Source of the DNA: Natronosalvus caseinilyticus
Lineage (GTDB): Archaea > Halobacteriota > Halobacteria > Halobacteriales > Natrialbaceae
Reading direction: 5' to 3'
Length of the DNA: 64,000 bases
NCBI RefSeq assembly: GCF_017357105.1
Contig: NZ_CP071596.1
Location: 372,001 to 436,000 of the forward strand
In this document: piece after piece, positions 50,778 to 59,729 of the stretch
Numbering within the stretch: the stretch's first letter is position 1
Layout: every line of letters starts with the position of its first letter
Position numbers and translations under genes: made by a program
The notes under the pieces: model-generated
What the model was told of the DNA's origin: nothing
Databases searched by the model: none
What the model saw: the letters and a program-made list of their open reading frames with translations, nothing else

Positions 50778-51749
50778 ATGGTACTCGTCCTCTCCGAAGC
50801 AGCGGTCGAGGAGACGCTCGACCTCGCCGACCTCGTCGACGTGGTCGGGGACGCGCTCGTCAAACAGGCCGCGGGTGACGTCGAACGGCCCGACAGACCG
50901 CACTTCCCCGTCGGCTCGGGGCTCGAGGGGGACGAACCGCTGGGAACCGCGATCGCGATGCCCGCCTACGTCCACGGCGACGACCAGTACGCGACGAAAC
51001 TCGTCGGGGTCCACGAGGGAAACGCAGACCGGGGGCTACCGACGATTCACGCACAGATCGTCCTCACGGACGCCCGGACCGGTGTTCCCGAGGCATTTAT
51101 GGGCGGGACGACCATCACGAACGCCAGAACGGGCTGTCTCGGCGCGCTTGCAGTCCGCGAACTCGCCCTCGATGCAATCACGCTCGGCGTCGTCGGCGCG
51201 GGCGCGCAGGCGCGCTGGCAGACCCGGGCCATCGAGACGGTCGCCTCGCTCGAGGACGTGCGAATCTACTCGCCGAGTGCGTCCCGGGACGCCTGCGCCG
51301 CCGATCTGAGCGACGAGGGGATTCCGGCTCGAGCGGTCGACACCCCGGCGGCCGCCGTCGACGGAGCCGACGTGGTCGTGACCGCGACGACCGCCACCGC
51401 ACCGGTGTTCCCGGCCGACGCGCTCGAGCCGGGCGCGCTCGTCGTCGCCGTCGGCGCGTTCACCGCCGAGATGCAGGAGGTCGAGCCAGCCGTTCTCGAG
51501 AGCGCCGGTGCGGTGTTCGCCGACGTCCCGTCCGAGGTCGCCGAAACGGGTGACGTCCTCGCCACCAGCCTCGGCGCCGAGGACCTCGTGGCGCTCGGCG
51601 AACTGGTCGCCGACGGCTACGAGCGTCGATCCCCGGACGAGGTGATCGTCGTCGACAGCGTCGGTTCCGCGACGCTCGACGCGGCCGCGGGGGCGACGGT
51701 CTACCGGCGGGCGCTGGAGCGCGGTGCCGGAACGGAGATTTCGCTGTGA
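50778..51749 (+). CDS. Ornithine cyclodeaminase / mu-crystallin family protein
   Basis: A 323-residue NAD(P)-binding enzyme. The Rossmann motif is GVVGAGAQARWQTRAIETVA near residue 140, followed by RIYSPSASRDACA-like residues and TATTATAPVFPADALEPGAL, all typical of the family (ornithine cyclodeaminase, alanine dehydrogenase, ketimine reductase). Together with the divergent DAO flavoprotein it points to amino-acid or imine metabolism. The exact substrate is unknown. Confidence 0.9.
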   Translation: MVLVLSEAAVEETLDLADLVDVVGDALVKQAAGDVERPDRPHFPVGSGLEGDEPLGTAIAMPAYVHGDDQYATKLVGVHEGNADRGLPTIHAQIVLTDARTGVPEAFMGGTTITNARTGCLGALAVRELALDAITLGVVGAGAQARWQTRAIETVASLEDVRIYSPSASRDACAADLSDEGIPARAVDTPAAAVDGADVVVTATTATAPVFPADALEPGALVVAVGAFTAEMQEVEPAVLESAGAVFADVPSEVAETGDVLATSLGAEDLVALGELVADGYERRSPDEVIVVDSVGSATLDAAAGATVYRRALERGAGTEISL

Positions 51750-51776
51750 CGCGTCTCGCGTTGCAGCCGGCGAGGA

Positions 51777-51785
51777 GGGGGGGGG
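51777..51785 (+). repeat. Run of nine G after the cyclodeaminase-family gene
   Basis: Nine consecutive G lie 28 nt after the stop. Much shorter than the C run at 26316 and listed only as a second homopolymer. Confidence 0.8.
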
Positions 51786-51864
51786 TGATCGCCGAAAGGA
51801 ACCGGTGCTCGAGCAACGACGACTCGAGCGACACCACCTGAGCAATGACGACTCGAACGTCTCG

Positions 51865-52569
51865 CTACCCGCCGAGGAACTGTCGCCGGACCTCGGGATC
51901 GTTCAACAGCACCTCGCCCTCGTCGACGTACCGGTTCTCCCCCTGAGCGAGGACGTAGCCGCGATCACAGCGGCGAAGCGCCGTCTTCGCGTTCTGTTCG
52001 ACGATGAGGATCGTGACGCCGCGGTCGTTGATCGCGTCGATGTGGTCGAACATCTCGTCGACGAGATCCGGGGCGAGCCCCGCCGACGGCTCGTCGAGCA
52101 ACAGCAGGGGCGGGTCGGGGATCAGCGCCCGCGCCATCGCGAGCATCTGTTGCTGGCCGCCCGAGAGGTTCCCCGCCCGCAGGTCGAGCCGTTCCTCGAG
52201 GATCGGGAACTGCTCGAGGACCGCCGCCAGCCGATCGTCCGGGAGGTCGCCCAGCAGGTACGCGCCGATGCGGAGGTTTTCCTCGACCGTCAGCGACGGA
52301 AAGACGTTCTCGGTCTGGGGAACGTAGCCGACGCCGCGGTCGATGATCGCCTGTGGCTCCAGTCCGGCGACGGTCTCGCCGTCGAATCGAATGTCCCCGC
52401 CCATGTGCGTCGCCAGCCCGACGATGGCCTTCATCGCGGTGGATTTCCCCGCGCCGTTGGGACCGACGATGGCGACGTACTCGCCGTCGTCGACGTGGAG
52501 ATCCATCCCGTACAGCACCTGTAGCTCGCCGTAGCCCGCGTCCAGGTCGGTGAGTTCGAGCAGGCTCAT
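51865..52569 (-). CDS. livF: Branched-chain amino-acid-type ABC transporter ATP-binding protein LivF
   Basis: A 234-residue ATPase. Walker A is GPNGAGKST near residue 37, the signature LSGGQQQM and Walker B LLLLDEPSAG. Short length and the C-terminal YVLAQGENRYVDEGEVLL fit LivF. The ATG at 52569 gives the family N terminus MSLLELTDLDAGYG. It is the last gene of the liv cluster and is separated from livG by 150 nt of repetitive DNA, unlike the overlapping genes upstream. Confidence 0.94.
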   Translation of the reverse strand: MSLLELTDLDAGYGELQVLYGMDLHVDDGEYVAIVGPNGAGKSTAMKAIVGLATHMGGDIRFDGETVAGLEPQAIIDRGVGYVPQTENVFPSLTVEENLRIGAYLLGDLPDDRLAAVLEQFPILEERLDLRAGNLSGGQQQMLAMARALIPDPPLLLLDEPSAGLAPDLVDEMFDHIDAINDRGVTILIVEQNAKTALRRCDRGYVLAQGENRYVDEGEVLLNDPEVRRQFLGG

Positions 52570-52603
52570 CGGCCACCCCGTCCTCGTCGCGTGCCGTTCG
52601 ACT

Positions 52604-52675
52604 CGCCTCGTCTGCACGAATCGGCTCGTTCATTCAACCCGTTTCGTCCGCTCGATTCGCCTCGTCCACTCGAGC
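52604..52675. repeat. 18-nt degenerate tandem repeats between livF and livG
   Basis: Four contiguous 18-nt units begin at 52604, 52622, 52640 and 52658. Each contains a CTCGT- or TTCGT-like core at the same offset. A fifth, poorer unit follows. The period of 6 codons leaves an open plus-strand frame, but no promoter or family is seen, so it is treated as non-coding. Confidence 0.6.
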
Positions 52676-52719
52676 CGTCCTGGCTGGATAGTGTCTCGTT
52701 CATCGCATCACCTCGTAGC

Positions 52720-53475
52720 TCATCCGCCCAGATAGGCATCGATGACCTCCTCGTGTTCCATGATCTCCGCCGGCGTCCCGGTCGCGAGAACCCGCCCGTC
52801 CGCGAGGACGACCAGGCGGTCGACCAGTTCGGTCAGCGTCTCCAGTTCGTGCTCGATGACGAGCAGCGTGAGACCGTCCTCGTTGAGCGCCTCGATGTGC
52901 GCGACGATCTCCTTCGTCAACGACGGATTGACGCCCGCGAACGGCTCGTCGAGCATGAGCATCTTCGGCTCGAGCATCAGCGATCGGGCGAGTTCGAGGA
53001 GTTTGCGCTGGCCCCCGGAGAGGGTGCCGGCGTACTCGTCGGCCATCGTCTCGAGGTCGAACACCTCGAGGAGTTCGAGCGCCCGTCGCCGGGCCTCGGC
53101 TTCGCGACGTTCGCTCGCGTCCGTCCGGCCGACGGCGTGCCAGGCCCGCTCACCGGGGTGGTCGAGCGCCGGGAGGAGGACGTTCTCCTCGACGGTCAGC
53201 GTCTCCAGTTCGCGGGTTCGCTGGAAGGTCCGGACGAGGCCCCGCCGCGCGAGGGCGTGGGGCGGAAGCGTCGTGACGTCCTCCCCGTCGAACGTGACGG
53301 TGCCGGCGTCGCTCTCGATGACGCTCGAGAGGCAGTTGAACGTGGTCGTCTTCCCGGCGCCGTTCGGGCCGATCATGCCGACGATCTCACCCGCCTGGAC
53401 CTCGAAGGTGACGCCGTCGACGGCGACGAGACTGCCGAACGACCGGCGAATGTCCTCGACGGCGAGCAGCGTCAC
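52720..53475 (-). CDS. livG: Branched-chain amino-acid-type ABC transporter ATP-binding protein LivG
   Basis: A 251-residue ATPase. Walker A GPNGAGKTT near residue 36, signature LSGGQRKL and Walker B LMLDEPFAGVNP; the last is the LivG-type wording. C-terminal GTPAEIMEHEEVIDAYLGG is also typical. Its start overlaps the stop of livM by 4 nt, so the genes are translationally coupled. Confidence 0.94.
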   Translation of the reverse strand: MTLLAVEDIRRSFGSLVAVDGVTFEVQAGEIVGMIGPNGAGKTTTFNCLSSVIESDAGTVTFDGEDVTTLPPHALARRGLVRTFQRTRELETLTVEENVLLPALDHPGERAWHAVGRTDASERREAEARRRALELLEVFDLETMADEYAGTLSGGQRKLLELARSLMLEPKMLMLDEPFAGVNPSLTKEIVAHIEALNEDGLTLLVIEHELETLTELVDRLVVLADGRVLATGTPAEIMEHEEVIDAYLGG

Positions 53476-54521
53476 GACTCCACCCCCAGCCTGTCGGCGT
53501 CGCCCCAGAGACCCTCCGGGCGGTACCTGATGATGAGCATCAACAGGAGCCCGACGAACATCAGCCGGATCGAGGCGAACTGGTCCTGGGTGATGAACGG
53601 AATCGCGTCGTTGAAAAAGCGCGTCAGTAGCTGAAAGCCCATGATGATCGCGAGCCCGCCGATGACGCCGCGGTCGTTACCCGCTCCGCCGATGAGCATC
53701 CCGACCCAGACGATGACGGTCACGTCGATGGTGAAGAAACCCTCCGCGGCGGCGCCGTTGTAGAAGACCAGCAGCGCACCCGCCAGTCCCGCTATCGCGG
53801 CGCCGTAGACGAACACGGCGACCTTGTACCGGAACACGCGCTTGCCGAGCGTCTCGGTCACCTGGTCGTCGGCGCGAATCGCGCGGAGGACGCGCCCGTA
53901 CGGCGAGGCCGACAGCCGGCGGAAGACGCCGTAGAAGACCACCGCGAGCGCCGCGAAGACGATGATCGTCGACACGAGCGCCGCGCCGCCGCCGACGTCG
54001 GTGGTCCCGGCGATCGGCCGCGGCACGCTGGTGAGGCCGACCGTTCCGCCGGTCACGTCGCGGAACGCGACGATCAACCCGTGGACGATTTCGGCGACGG
54101 CCAGCGTGACGATGGCCAGGAAGTCGTCGCGAAGCCTGAGCGTCGAGACGCCGATCAAGACGCCGAGTGCGGCCGCGGCGAGGACGGCGGCGACCACCCC
54201 GACCGGCCACGGAAACCCGAGCCCGACGGCCTGGAACGGATCGTTCGCGGTCAGAATTGCTGCGGCGTAACCGCCGACAGCGAAGAAGGCGACCGGGCCG
54301 AAGTTGACCAGTCCCGCGTGGCCGAACTGGAGGTTCAACCCGACCAGGATCATCGCGTACAGGAAGAAGAGGACGCCGACTTCGAAGAAGACGAACGAGC
54401 CGCTCGGCGGCTGGACGAAGAGCGGACTCAGCACGAACACTATCGAGAGCACCAGCAACGCGAGTCCGACGTGGACTGCGTCGATCGGCAGGTTCTCGAG
54501 TCGGGTCGTCGGAGCGCTCAC
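53472..54521 (-). CDS. livM: Branched-chain amino-acid-type ABC transporter permease LivM
   Basis: A 349-residue permease with 8-10 helices. LNLQFGHAGLVNFGPVAFFA near residue 64 and the ATPase-contact region NDRGVIGGLAIIMGFQLL near residue 290 match LivM. It overlaps livH by 4 nt upstream and livG by 4 nt downstream. It forms the pore with LivH. Confidence 0.94.
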   Translation of the reverse strand: MSAPTTRLENLPIDAVHVGLALLVLSIVFVLSPLFVQPPSGSFVFFEVGVLFFLYAMILVGLNLQFGHAGLVNFGPVAFFAVGGYAAAILTANDPFQAVGLGFPWPVGVVAAVLAAAALGVLIGVSTLRLRDDFLAIVTLAVAEIVHGLIVAFRDVTGGTVGLTSVPRPIAGTTDVGGGAALVSTIIVFAALAVVFYGVFRRLSASPYGRVLRAIRADDQVTETLGKRVFRYKVAVFVYGAAIAGLAGALLVFYNGAAAEGFFTIDVTVIVWVGMLIGGAGNDRGVIGGLAIIMGFQLLTRFFNDAIPFITQDQFASIRLMFVGLLLMLIIRYRPEGLWGDADRLGVES

Positions 54522-55402
54522 GACGTCCGCACCTCCGCGTTGACGAGGCCGCCGGGACGAACGAGCAAGACGACGATGAGGACGACGAACGCCATGGTCG
54601 CGTTGAGTTCCGTCAGCCCGGACGGGAGAAACGCGACGGAGACGGTGATACCGATACCAAGCAGGTACGATCCGACGATCGCCCCGTAGGGACTGCCCGC
54701 GCCGCCGAGGATGGCAGCGGTGATGATCAACAGGAGTTGTCCGAAGCCCACGTTGGGGTTGGCCGACTGCGAGACGGCGAGCATGACGCCCGCGACGCCC
54801 GCGAGTCCAGACGCGGCGAGCCAGACCGCGTTTCTGATTCGACGGGTGTCGATCCCGGAGACCAGCGCGAGGTCCTCGTTGTCCGAGGTCGCGCGCATCG
54901 CGATGCCGAGCATCGTCCGGCTGAGAAAGACGTGGAGGACGACGACGGCGACGAGCGTCACGCCGATGATGAACAGCTGTTGACTCGTGACGAAGAAGCC
55001 CCAGTCGTCGAAGCGGTACGTTGTGACGTCTCGTGGAAGGGTCCGACGCGACGGTCCCGCGATCACCCGGAACCCGTTGCGCAAGACCAGACCCAGCCCG
55101 ATGGACATCAATAGCAACGGGACTGCGCCCGCCTCGTTCATGGGTTCGAACGTGACGCGGGCGATGACCCAGCCGACGATTGCCGTGATCGCCAGGGCGA
55201 CGACGACGGCCACCGGGATCGAGAGCCCGCCGAATACGACCGCGAGATACCCGACGAACGCCCCGACCGTGATGAACTCGCCGTGGGCGAAGTTGATCAT
55301 GTTGACGAGGCCGTACACCAGCGTAAACCCGATCGCGCCGAGTGCGATGTACGAACCGATAACCAGACCGAAGATGATCTCCTGTGCGAGTGGAATTTCC
55401 AT
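54518..55402 (-). CDS. livH: Branched-chain amino-acid-type ABC transporter permease LivH
   Basis: A 294-residue permease. GFTLVYGLVNMINFAHGEFI near residue 25 and GAGSPYGAIVGSYLLGI near 235 are LivH hallmarks. It starts 18 nt after the binding-protein gene and overlaps livM by 4 nt. The substrate of the system is set by the binding protein and may be a branched-chain amino acid, urea, an amide or an aromatic acid. Confidence 0.94.
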   Translation of the reverse strand: MEIPLAQEIIFGLVIGSYIALGAIGFTLVYGLVNMINFAHGEFITVGAFVGYLAVVFGGLSIPVAVVVALAITAIVGWVIARVTFEPMNEAGAVPLLLMSIGLGLVLRNGFRVIAGPSRRTLPRDVTTYRFDDWGFFVTSQQLFIIGVTLVAVVVLHVFLSRTMLGIAMRATSDNEDLALVSGIDTRRIRNAVWLAASGLAGVAGVMLAVSQSANPNVGFGQLLLIITAAILGGAGSPYGAIVGSYLLGIGITVSVAFLPSGLTELNATMAFVVLIVVLLVRPGGLVNAEVRTS

Positions 55403-55420
55403 AGATAGTTCTACGACTCG

Positions 55421-56785
55421 TCAGTACTCGTCGATCTCGTCCTGCAGGTCGTCGCCGCTGATAGTGAACTCCGTCTCGAAGCCGTCGGGCGTCACCCGCT
55501 CGACGACCACGTCCCCCCAGACGTTTCCGTGTTCGGTGAAATCACAGTCGGTCACGGCACCCTCGTAGTTGATTTTGTCGCCGTTGTCGAGCGCGTCCTT
55601 TCCCTCGGCGAACGTCGTCACGGTCGTTCCGTCGGGGCGAGACACCGCGCCGATACTCTGCTGAATAGCCTCGTGAGACGTCTCGCCAGCGTGGTGAATC
55701 GCCAGCGCGATGATGTTCGTCGCGTCGTAGGCCGCGACCGCCCAGGGGTGAAGTCCTTCGTCGCTCACCTCCTCGTAGCTCGAGAGGAACTGGTCGTAGT
55801 TCGGCCCCTCCGTACTGCCGGCGGCGATCCAGGCGCCTTCGGCCTGTTCGCCGACTTCGTCGATGAGGGAGTCGTCCCGGAGGCCGTCTTCCATCAGCAA
55901 CTGCCCGCCGTAGCCGCCGTCCTCCCAGTTGCGGAGGATCGTGATCGCGTCCTCGAGGGCGAACGACAGCGCCCACGCGTCGAAGTCGTTGCTGAACAGT
56001 TCGTTCAACTGGCTCTGGTAGGACGACTGGCCCTCGTCAGCCGAGATGACCTCGACGATTTCGCCGCCGAGTTCCTCGTACCAGCTGGTGAACTGCCGCG
56101 TCCAGCCCTCCTCGCCGGCGCTCGTGGCGCTGAGGATGCCCATTCGTTCGACGCCGGCCTGGTCGATCATCGCCTCCGCGGCGCCTGCCGTGTGGACCGT
56201 GTCGCCGATGACGGTTCGCCAGAGCCACTCGTCGTCGTCCGTCTCGTCGGTTCCCTTGTCCCCGCCTCTGGTGTCGAGGTACGTCGAGCCCGGCCACGGC
56301 GTGATGATCGGGACTTGCTGTTCCTGGATGAACTCCCAGAGCGGTTCGATCTCGCTCGAGTACAGGCCGTTGATGGCGGCGACACCGTCGCTGTCGATGA
56401 ACTGCCTGAGCACCTCGCGAGCCTGTTGGGGGTCGACCGTGGTGTCCTGGCGATTGACCTCGAACTCGGCATCGAGCGGCCCGCCAGCGTCGTTGATCTG
56501 CTGTACCGCCAGATCCGTCGCGTCGGAGGCTGCCGGTTGCAGGAAGTCCCACGTGCCGGTCAACGACCCCGGCTGTCCAACCACGACGGTGTCGGGCGAC
56601 TCGCCGTTGCCGCCGTTGCTGTCGTTGTCGCCGTTACCCCCGTTACCACCGTTCCCGCCGTTGCCACCGTTCCCGTCGCCTTCGGTCCCGATACAGCCTG
56701 CCAGAGTGATTGTCGTCAGTGCACCCGTTCCAGTGACCTTCAGAAAGGTTCGGCGATCGGTCCCGACTGTTTCCTTGCGTGACAT
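55421..56785 (-). CDS. ABC transporter substrate-binding lipoprotein, family 6 (LivK/AmiC-like)
   Basis: A 454-residue extracytoplasmic binding protein. The N terminus has a Tat motif (TDRRTFLKVTG, residues 8-18) and lipobox LAGC, then a Gly/Asn-rich linker of about 35 residues (residues 35-65) and a type I periplasmic-binding fold with VVGQPGSLTGTWDFLQPAAS. The ATG at 56785 is chosen because it places the Tat motif at the usual distance. It opens the liv operon. Ligand unknown. Confidence 0.93.
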   Translation of the reverse strand: MSRKETVGTDRRTFLKVTGTGALTTITLAGCIGTEGDGNGGNGGNGGNGGNGDNDSNGGNGESPDTVVVGQPGSLTGTWDFLQPAASDATDLAVQQINDAGGPLDAEFEVNRQDTTVDPQQAREVLRQFIDSDGVAAINGLYSSEIEPLWEFIQEQQVPIITPWPGSTYLDTRGGDKGTDETDDDEWLWRTVIGDTVHTAGAAEAMIDQAGVERMGILSATSAGEEGWTRQFTSWYEELGGEIVEVISADEGQSSYQSQLNELFSNDFDAWALSFALEDAITILRNWEDGGYGGQLLMEDGLRDDSLIDEVGEQAEGAWIAAGSTEGPNYDQFLSSYEEVSDEGLHPWAVAAYDATNIIALAIHHAGETSHEAIQQSIGAVSRPDGTTVTTFAEGKDALDNGDKINYEGAVTDCDFTEHGNVWGDVVVERVTPDGFETEFTISGDDLQDEIDEY

Positions 56786-56977
56786 TCTTTCACACCCTCT
56801 CTGGTGCGTATCGATACCAGGCAAGCATAAAAGTATTGCTCAGAGTAATTCGCCCGACAGGACAGCGACCGCAGCGCCCGGGTCGGCGTTACCGTTCCTC
56901 GTCAGGCAGATCACCGACGGTGAGCGCGGGAGTTCGAACCTTCGCCTCGTCGTCGACTCCTGCACCTCGAGTACCTC

Positions 56978-56995
56978 GCGGCGCGCACGCGCCGC
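56978..56995. terminator. GC-rich hairpin downstream of tRNA-Pro
   Basis: Arms GCGGCGCG (56978-56985) and CGCGCCGC (56988-56995) pair perfectly around CA. On the minus strand it follows the tRNA by 28 nt, so it could act in 3' processing or termination of the tRNA transcript. Confidence 0.35.
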
Positions 56996-57023
56996 TCGGC
57001 GGTTTGACGTGCGGGAGTAGTAT

Positions 57024-57095
57024 GGGCCGGCTCAGATTCGAACTGAGGTTACGGCCACCCGAAGGCCGAAGGATACCAAGCTACCCCACCGGCCC
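57024..57095 (-). tRNA. tRNA-Pro (anticodon CGG)
   Basis: On the minus strand the 72 nt fold as a tRNA. The acceptor stem is GGGCCGG with CCGGCCC, the anticodon stem CGGCC with GGCCG around the loop TTCGGGT (anticodon CGG at its centre), and the T arm CTCAG-TTCGAAT-CTGAG. CCA is not encoded, as usual in archaea. No intron is apparent. The neighbours are the liv operon and the kinase gene. Confidence 0.92.
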
Positions 57096-57153
57096 GCACT
57101 CGAGTCGAGGCCCGCCGACAGTTTAACGTTTGCGAATGGGTTGCGGAACCGAC

Positions 57154-57678
57154 TCAGGAAACCCGTGCCTCGAGCGTCTCGCAGATCGCGGACAGCTGAC
57201 GACGGGTCTCCGCCAGCGAACCGGAGTTGTCCACCCGGTGGTGGGGCTCCTCGGGTGGTTCGAACTCCGACTCGAGGAGTTCGTAGACGGCGAAGTCGGC
57301 GTCGCTTTCGTCGCCCTCACGTTCCGCGATGCGCGTGCGAACGACGGCCGTGTCACACTCGACGCGGACGAGTTCGAACCGGGCGTCGACGTCGTCGGCG
57401 ACCGCCCGCGCTCGCTCGCGGAGCGGTTTCCGGCGGAAGGTCCCGTCGACGACCGCGACGCCGTCGCGCTCGAGCGCCCTGGCCGCGCGAGCGAGCGTCG
57501 CCTCGTAGGTCGCCTGCGTCTCCGTCTCGGTGTACTCCGGGTCGGAGAACCGATCCTTGCGTACGACGTCGGTGCGGACGAGGTCGGCCTCGAGCCGGGC
57601 CGCGAGGTCCGACGCGACGGTCGTTTTTCCGGTGCCGGGGAGCCCGCAGACGACGACGAGACGCTTCCGTTCGGACAT
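57154..57678 (-). CDS. P-loop kinase-like ATPase
   Basis: A 174-residue nucleoside/tRNA-kinase-like protein. Walker A is GLPGTGKTT (residues 12-20), followed by RTDVVRKDRF and VVDGTFRRKPLRERA, a pattern of the AAA_33 family, which includes polynucleotide kinase-like and phosphoseryl-tRNA kinase-like enzymes. The ATG at 57678 gives MSERKRLVVVCG. It lies between tRNA-Pro and trmY, which makes a role in RNA metabolism plausible but unproven. Confidence 0.85.
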   Translation of the reverse strand: MSERKRLVVVCGLPGTGKTTVASDLAARLEADLVRTDVVRKDRFSDPEYTETETQATYEATLARAARALERDGVAVVDGTFRRKPLRERARAVADDVDARFELVRVECDTAVVRTRIAEREGDESDADFAVYELLESEFEPPEEPHHRVDNSGSLAETRRQLSAICETLEARVS

Positions 57679-57775
57679 TTCGGGTTCGATGAGTGAATGG
57701 GACGGTGGGGGTTTGGCCTTTGCGCTTCGATTCGGTTCGTGCGAGCGGGGCGTTCGCGACGACTCGTTCCGGACC

Positions 57776-58384
57776 TCAGACCCGCTCGTAGCCCTCGGTA
57801 TCGAGGTAGTGGTGCGCGACGGTGATTGCCTGGTCAGCGTGGAGCAGCGTCGGCCCGAGTCGGAGCCGTCGGTCGGCCGCCTCGGCGAGCAGGTCGGCTT
57901 CCTCCTCGGTGAAGTCGTGATGATCCGAGAGGACGAAGGTGGGGTCGGCGAGCGATTGTGGATCGGCGTCGACGATAGAATCGCCGTCCTCGTGCAGTTG
58001 AACGATGGGGCCTCGAGCGTCCTCGGCGACCGCCTCGAGCGTCTCGGCGAACCCGCGTCGATAGAGTTCGACGCCGGGACTCGGCTCGGCGGGCAGCGCA
58101 CCGATGGCCTCCTCGCGGTGCTCGAGGGCCGTCCGGACCAGCGCGGCGGTGCTTCGTTCGTCGGGGTTGAGGTTCCGGAGGTCGCGCCCGTCGAAGGTGA
58201 TCGTGTAGGTGTCCTGGACGACGAGGTGGACCTGGACGTCGGTTCGGATGCCGTGTGAGGTGACGAACGAGGCGGTGATCGACCGGCAGAGGGCGTCGAG
58301 TCGGCCGGCGCCGCCGGCGAGGTCGTCGAGCGAGAAGTCGGCGTCGGTGGGGACGTCGTGGGCGATGAGGACGAACTGGCGCAT
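57776..58384 (-). CDS. trmY: tRNA (pseudouridine(54)-N(1))-methyltransferase TrmY
   Basis: A 202-residue SPOUT-class methyltransferase. MRQFVLIAHDVPTDADFSLD, LAGGAGRLDALCRSI and the C-terminal FVLSDHHDFTEEEADLL with LRLGPTLLHADQAITVAHHY match archaeal TrmY (SAM-binding trefoil knot). It makes N1-methylpseudouridine at position 54 in tRNA, using S-adenosylmethionine. The ATG at 58384 begins the family motif. Confidence 0.93.
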   Translation of the reverse strand: MRQFVLIAHDVPTDADFSLDDLAGGAGRLDALCRSITASFVTSHGIRTDVQVHLVVQDTYTITFDGRDLRNLNPDERSTAALVRTALEHREEAIGALPAEPSPGVELYRRGFAETLEAVAEDARGPIVQLHEDGDSIVDADPQSLADPTFVLSDHHDFTEEEADLLAEAADRRLRLGPTLLHADQAITVAHHYLDTEGYERV

Positions 58385-58494
58385 GCGGATACTCGACACT
58401 CGAGGCGCCTCGCGTGTATGGGTATCGATCGCCAGGCTTCCCCGGTCGACAGGTTGTCTGGTCACATCAGGTCGGCAGGTTGCCGAACCTCGCC

Positions 58495-59373
58495 TCAGTC
58501 GTACAGCGTCGCACCCTGCCCCACCCGGGTCTGATAGGCACGACTCTCGACGCCCGCGTCGTCGAACGTCTCGAGCATCGCGTCGGCCACCGCCCGCTGG
58601 TCGCCGGCCCGACAGACCGCCAGCAGGGACGGGCCGGCGCCGCTGACCGTCACGCCCGTCGCGCCGGCCTCGAGGGCCGCCGCCCTGACGTCGTCGTAGC
58701 CGTCGATCAGGGCCGCTCGAGCGGGCGTGACCACAGGGTCGTCCATCCCCCGCCCGACGAGGTCGGGATCGTTGCGCGTCATCCCGATGGCGAGCGTCGC
58801 CGCGTTGCCCACGGTTTCGGTGACGGCCGCTCGCGACGTCGACGAGGGGACGACCTCGCGGGCGTCACGCGTCGAAACCACGGTTTCGGGGAGACAGGCG
58901 ACCAGCGAGAGCGACGCGTCGACCTGCGTGATGCCGTTCTCGGTGACGACGGTGAACCCGCCCAGCAACGACGGGGCGACGTTGTCGGCGTGAGCCTCCC
59001 CGGAGACGAGCGCCTCACCTTCGGCGGCCGCCGAGACGAGGTCCGTTCGACTGTGTCCGAGGTCGTAGAGGGCGTTCAACGCGAGGGCGGCACCGGCGGC
59101 ACTCGCGGCCGAGGAACCGAGCCCCGACGACGGGCGGACGCCCTTGTCGATGTGGATGTGGGCGGTCACCCCGAGCGCCTCCGCGACCGCCCCGACGGTG
59201 TTCGACTTCGGATCTTCCGGGATGTAGGTGCTGCCGGCGCCGGTGACGGAGATCGAGGTCTCCTCGGCGCACTCGACGCGCACGACGTCCGCGGGTGTCT
59301 CGAGTGCGAGGCCGAACACGTCGTAGCCACTGCCGAGGTTCGCGCTCGTCGCGGGCGCTCGCACGGTTCGCAT
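58495..59373 (-). CDS. thrB: Homoserine kinase
   Basis: A 292-residue GHMP kinase. It phosphorylates homoserine in threonine biosynthesis. The ATP-binding motif is PSSGLGSSAAS (residues 81-91), the N terminus RAPATSANLGSGYDVFGLA and the C-terminal glycine loop VSGAGPSLLAVC. ATG 59373 starts MRTVRAPATS. It lies 110 nt from trmY on the same strand; no other threonine gene is adjacent. Confidence 0.95.
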   Translation of the reverse strand: MRTVRAPATSANLGSGYDVFGLALETPADVVRVECAEETSISVTGAGSTYIPEDPKSNTVGAVAEALGVTAHIHIDKGVRPSSGLGSSAASAAGAALALNALYDLGHSRTDLVSAAAEGEALVSGEAHADNVAPSLLGGFTVVTENGITQVDASLSLVACLPETVVSTRDAREVVPSSTSRAAVTETVGNAATLAIGMTRNDPDLVGRGMDDPVVTPARAALIDGYDDVRAAALEAGATGVTVSGAGPSLLAVCRAGDQRAVADAMLETFDDAGVESRAYQTRVGQGATLYD

Positions 59374-59541
59374 GCCGTGTCGTACCCACAGCGGCGGCAA
59401 AAAGGTAGCGAAGCGCGCGATGATCGCCGCCCGGGCTGTGAGCCGGTCGGCACCTATCGGTGGCTACCGGTCCGGAGTCAGCCGGCACCTATCGGGAACT
59501 ATCGGACCGCCTGAAAGCGGGTTCGCTCCGCCGCGAACCCA

Positions 59542-59655
59542 CTAGCGTTGCTCGCCGAGTCGTCGAAAGTGGACGTGCAGAGAGAGTCCCGCGAGCCCGA
59601 TCGCGATCAAGATGGCGTAGATCACGACCTCGAGTACGGCTGGGAGAGGGTCCAT
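59542..59655 (-). CDS. Small single-helix membrane protein (37 residues)
   Basis: The ATG at 59655 opens a 37-codon frame, MDPLPAVLEVVIYAILIAIG and then LAGLSLHVHFRRLGEQR, with one clear membrane helix and a basic C-terminal tail. The frame has haloarchaeal codon use and fits between the MFS (ends 59730) and thrB genes with no overlap. It is too short to be certain and I recognise no family. Confidence 0.5.
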   Translation of the reverse strand: MDPLPAVLEVVIYAILIAIGLAGLSLHVHFRRLGEQR

Positions 59656-59729
59656 CACCAAACACTTGCGACCTGGGTGGTACAATCCCACGGCTGGATA
59701 TGTGTACGCCTCAAGTCCCCCAGTCGGCG

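Noticed and set aside
52591-53634. Plus-strand frame reading through the 18-nt repeats
   Set aside because: Mostly antisense to livG; the repeat-encoded part has no promoter or family match.
56925-56950. Sequence AGTTCGAACC near 56931, resembling a tRNA T loop
   Set aside because: The flanking bases do not pair as a T stem and no acceptor or anticodon arms are present. The real tRNA is at 57024-57095.
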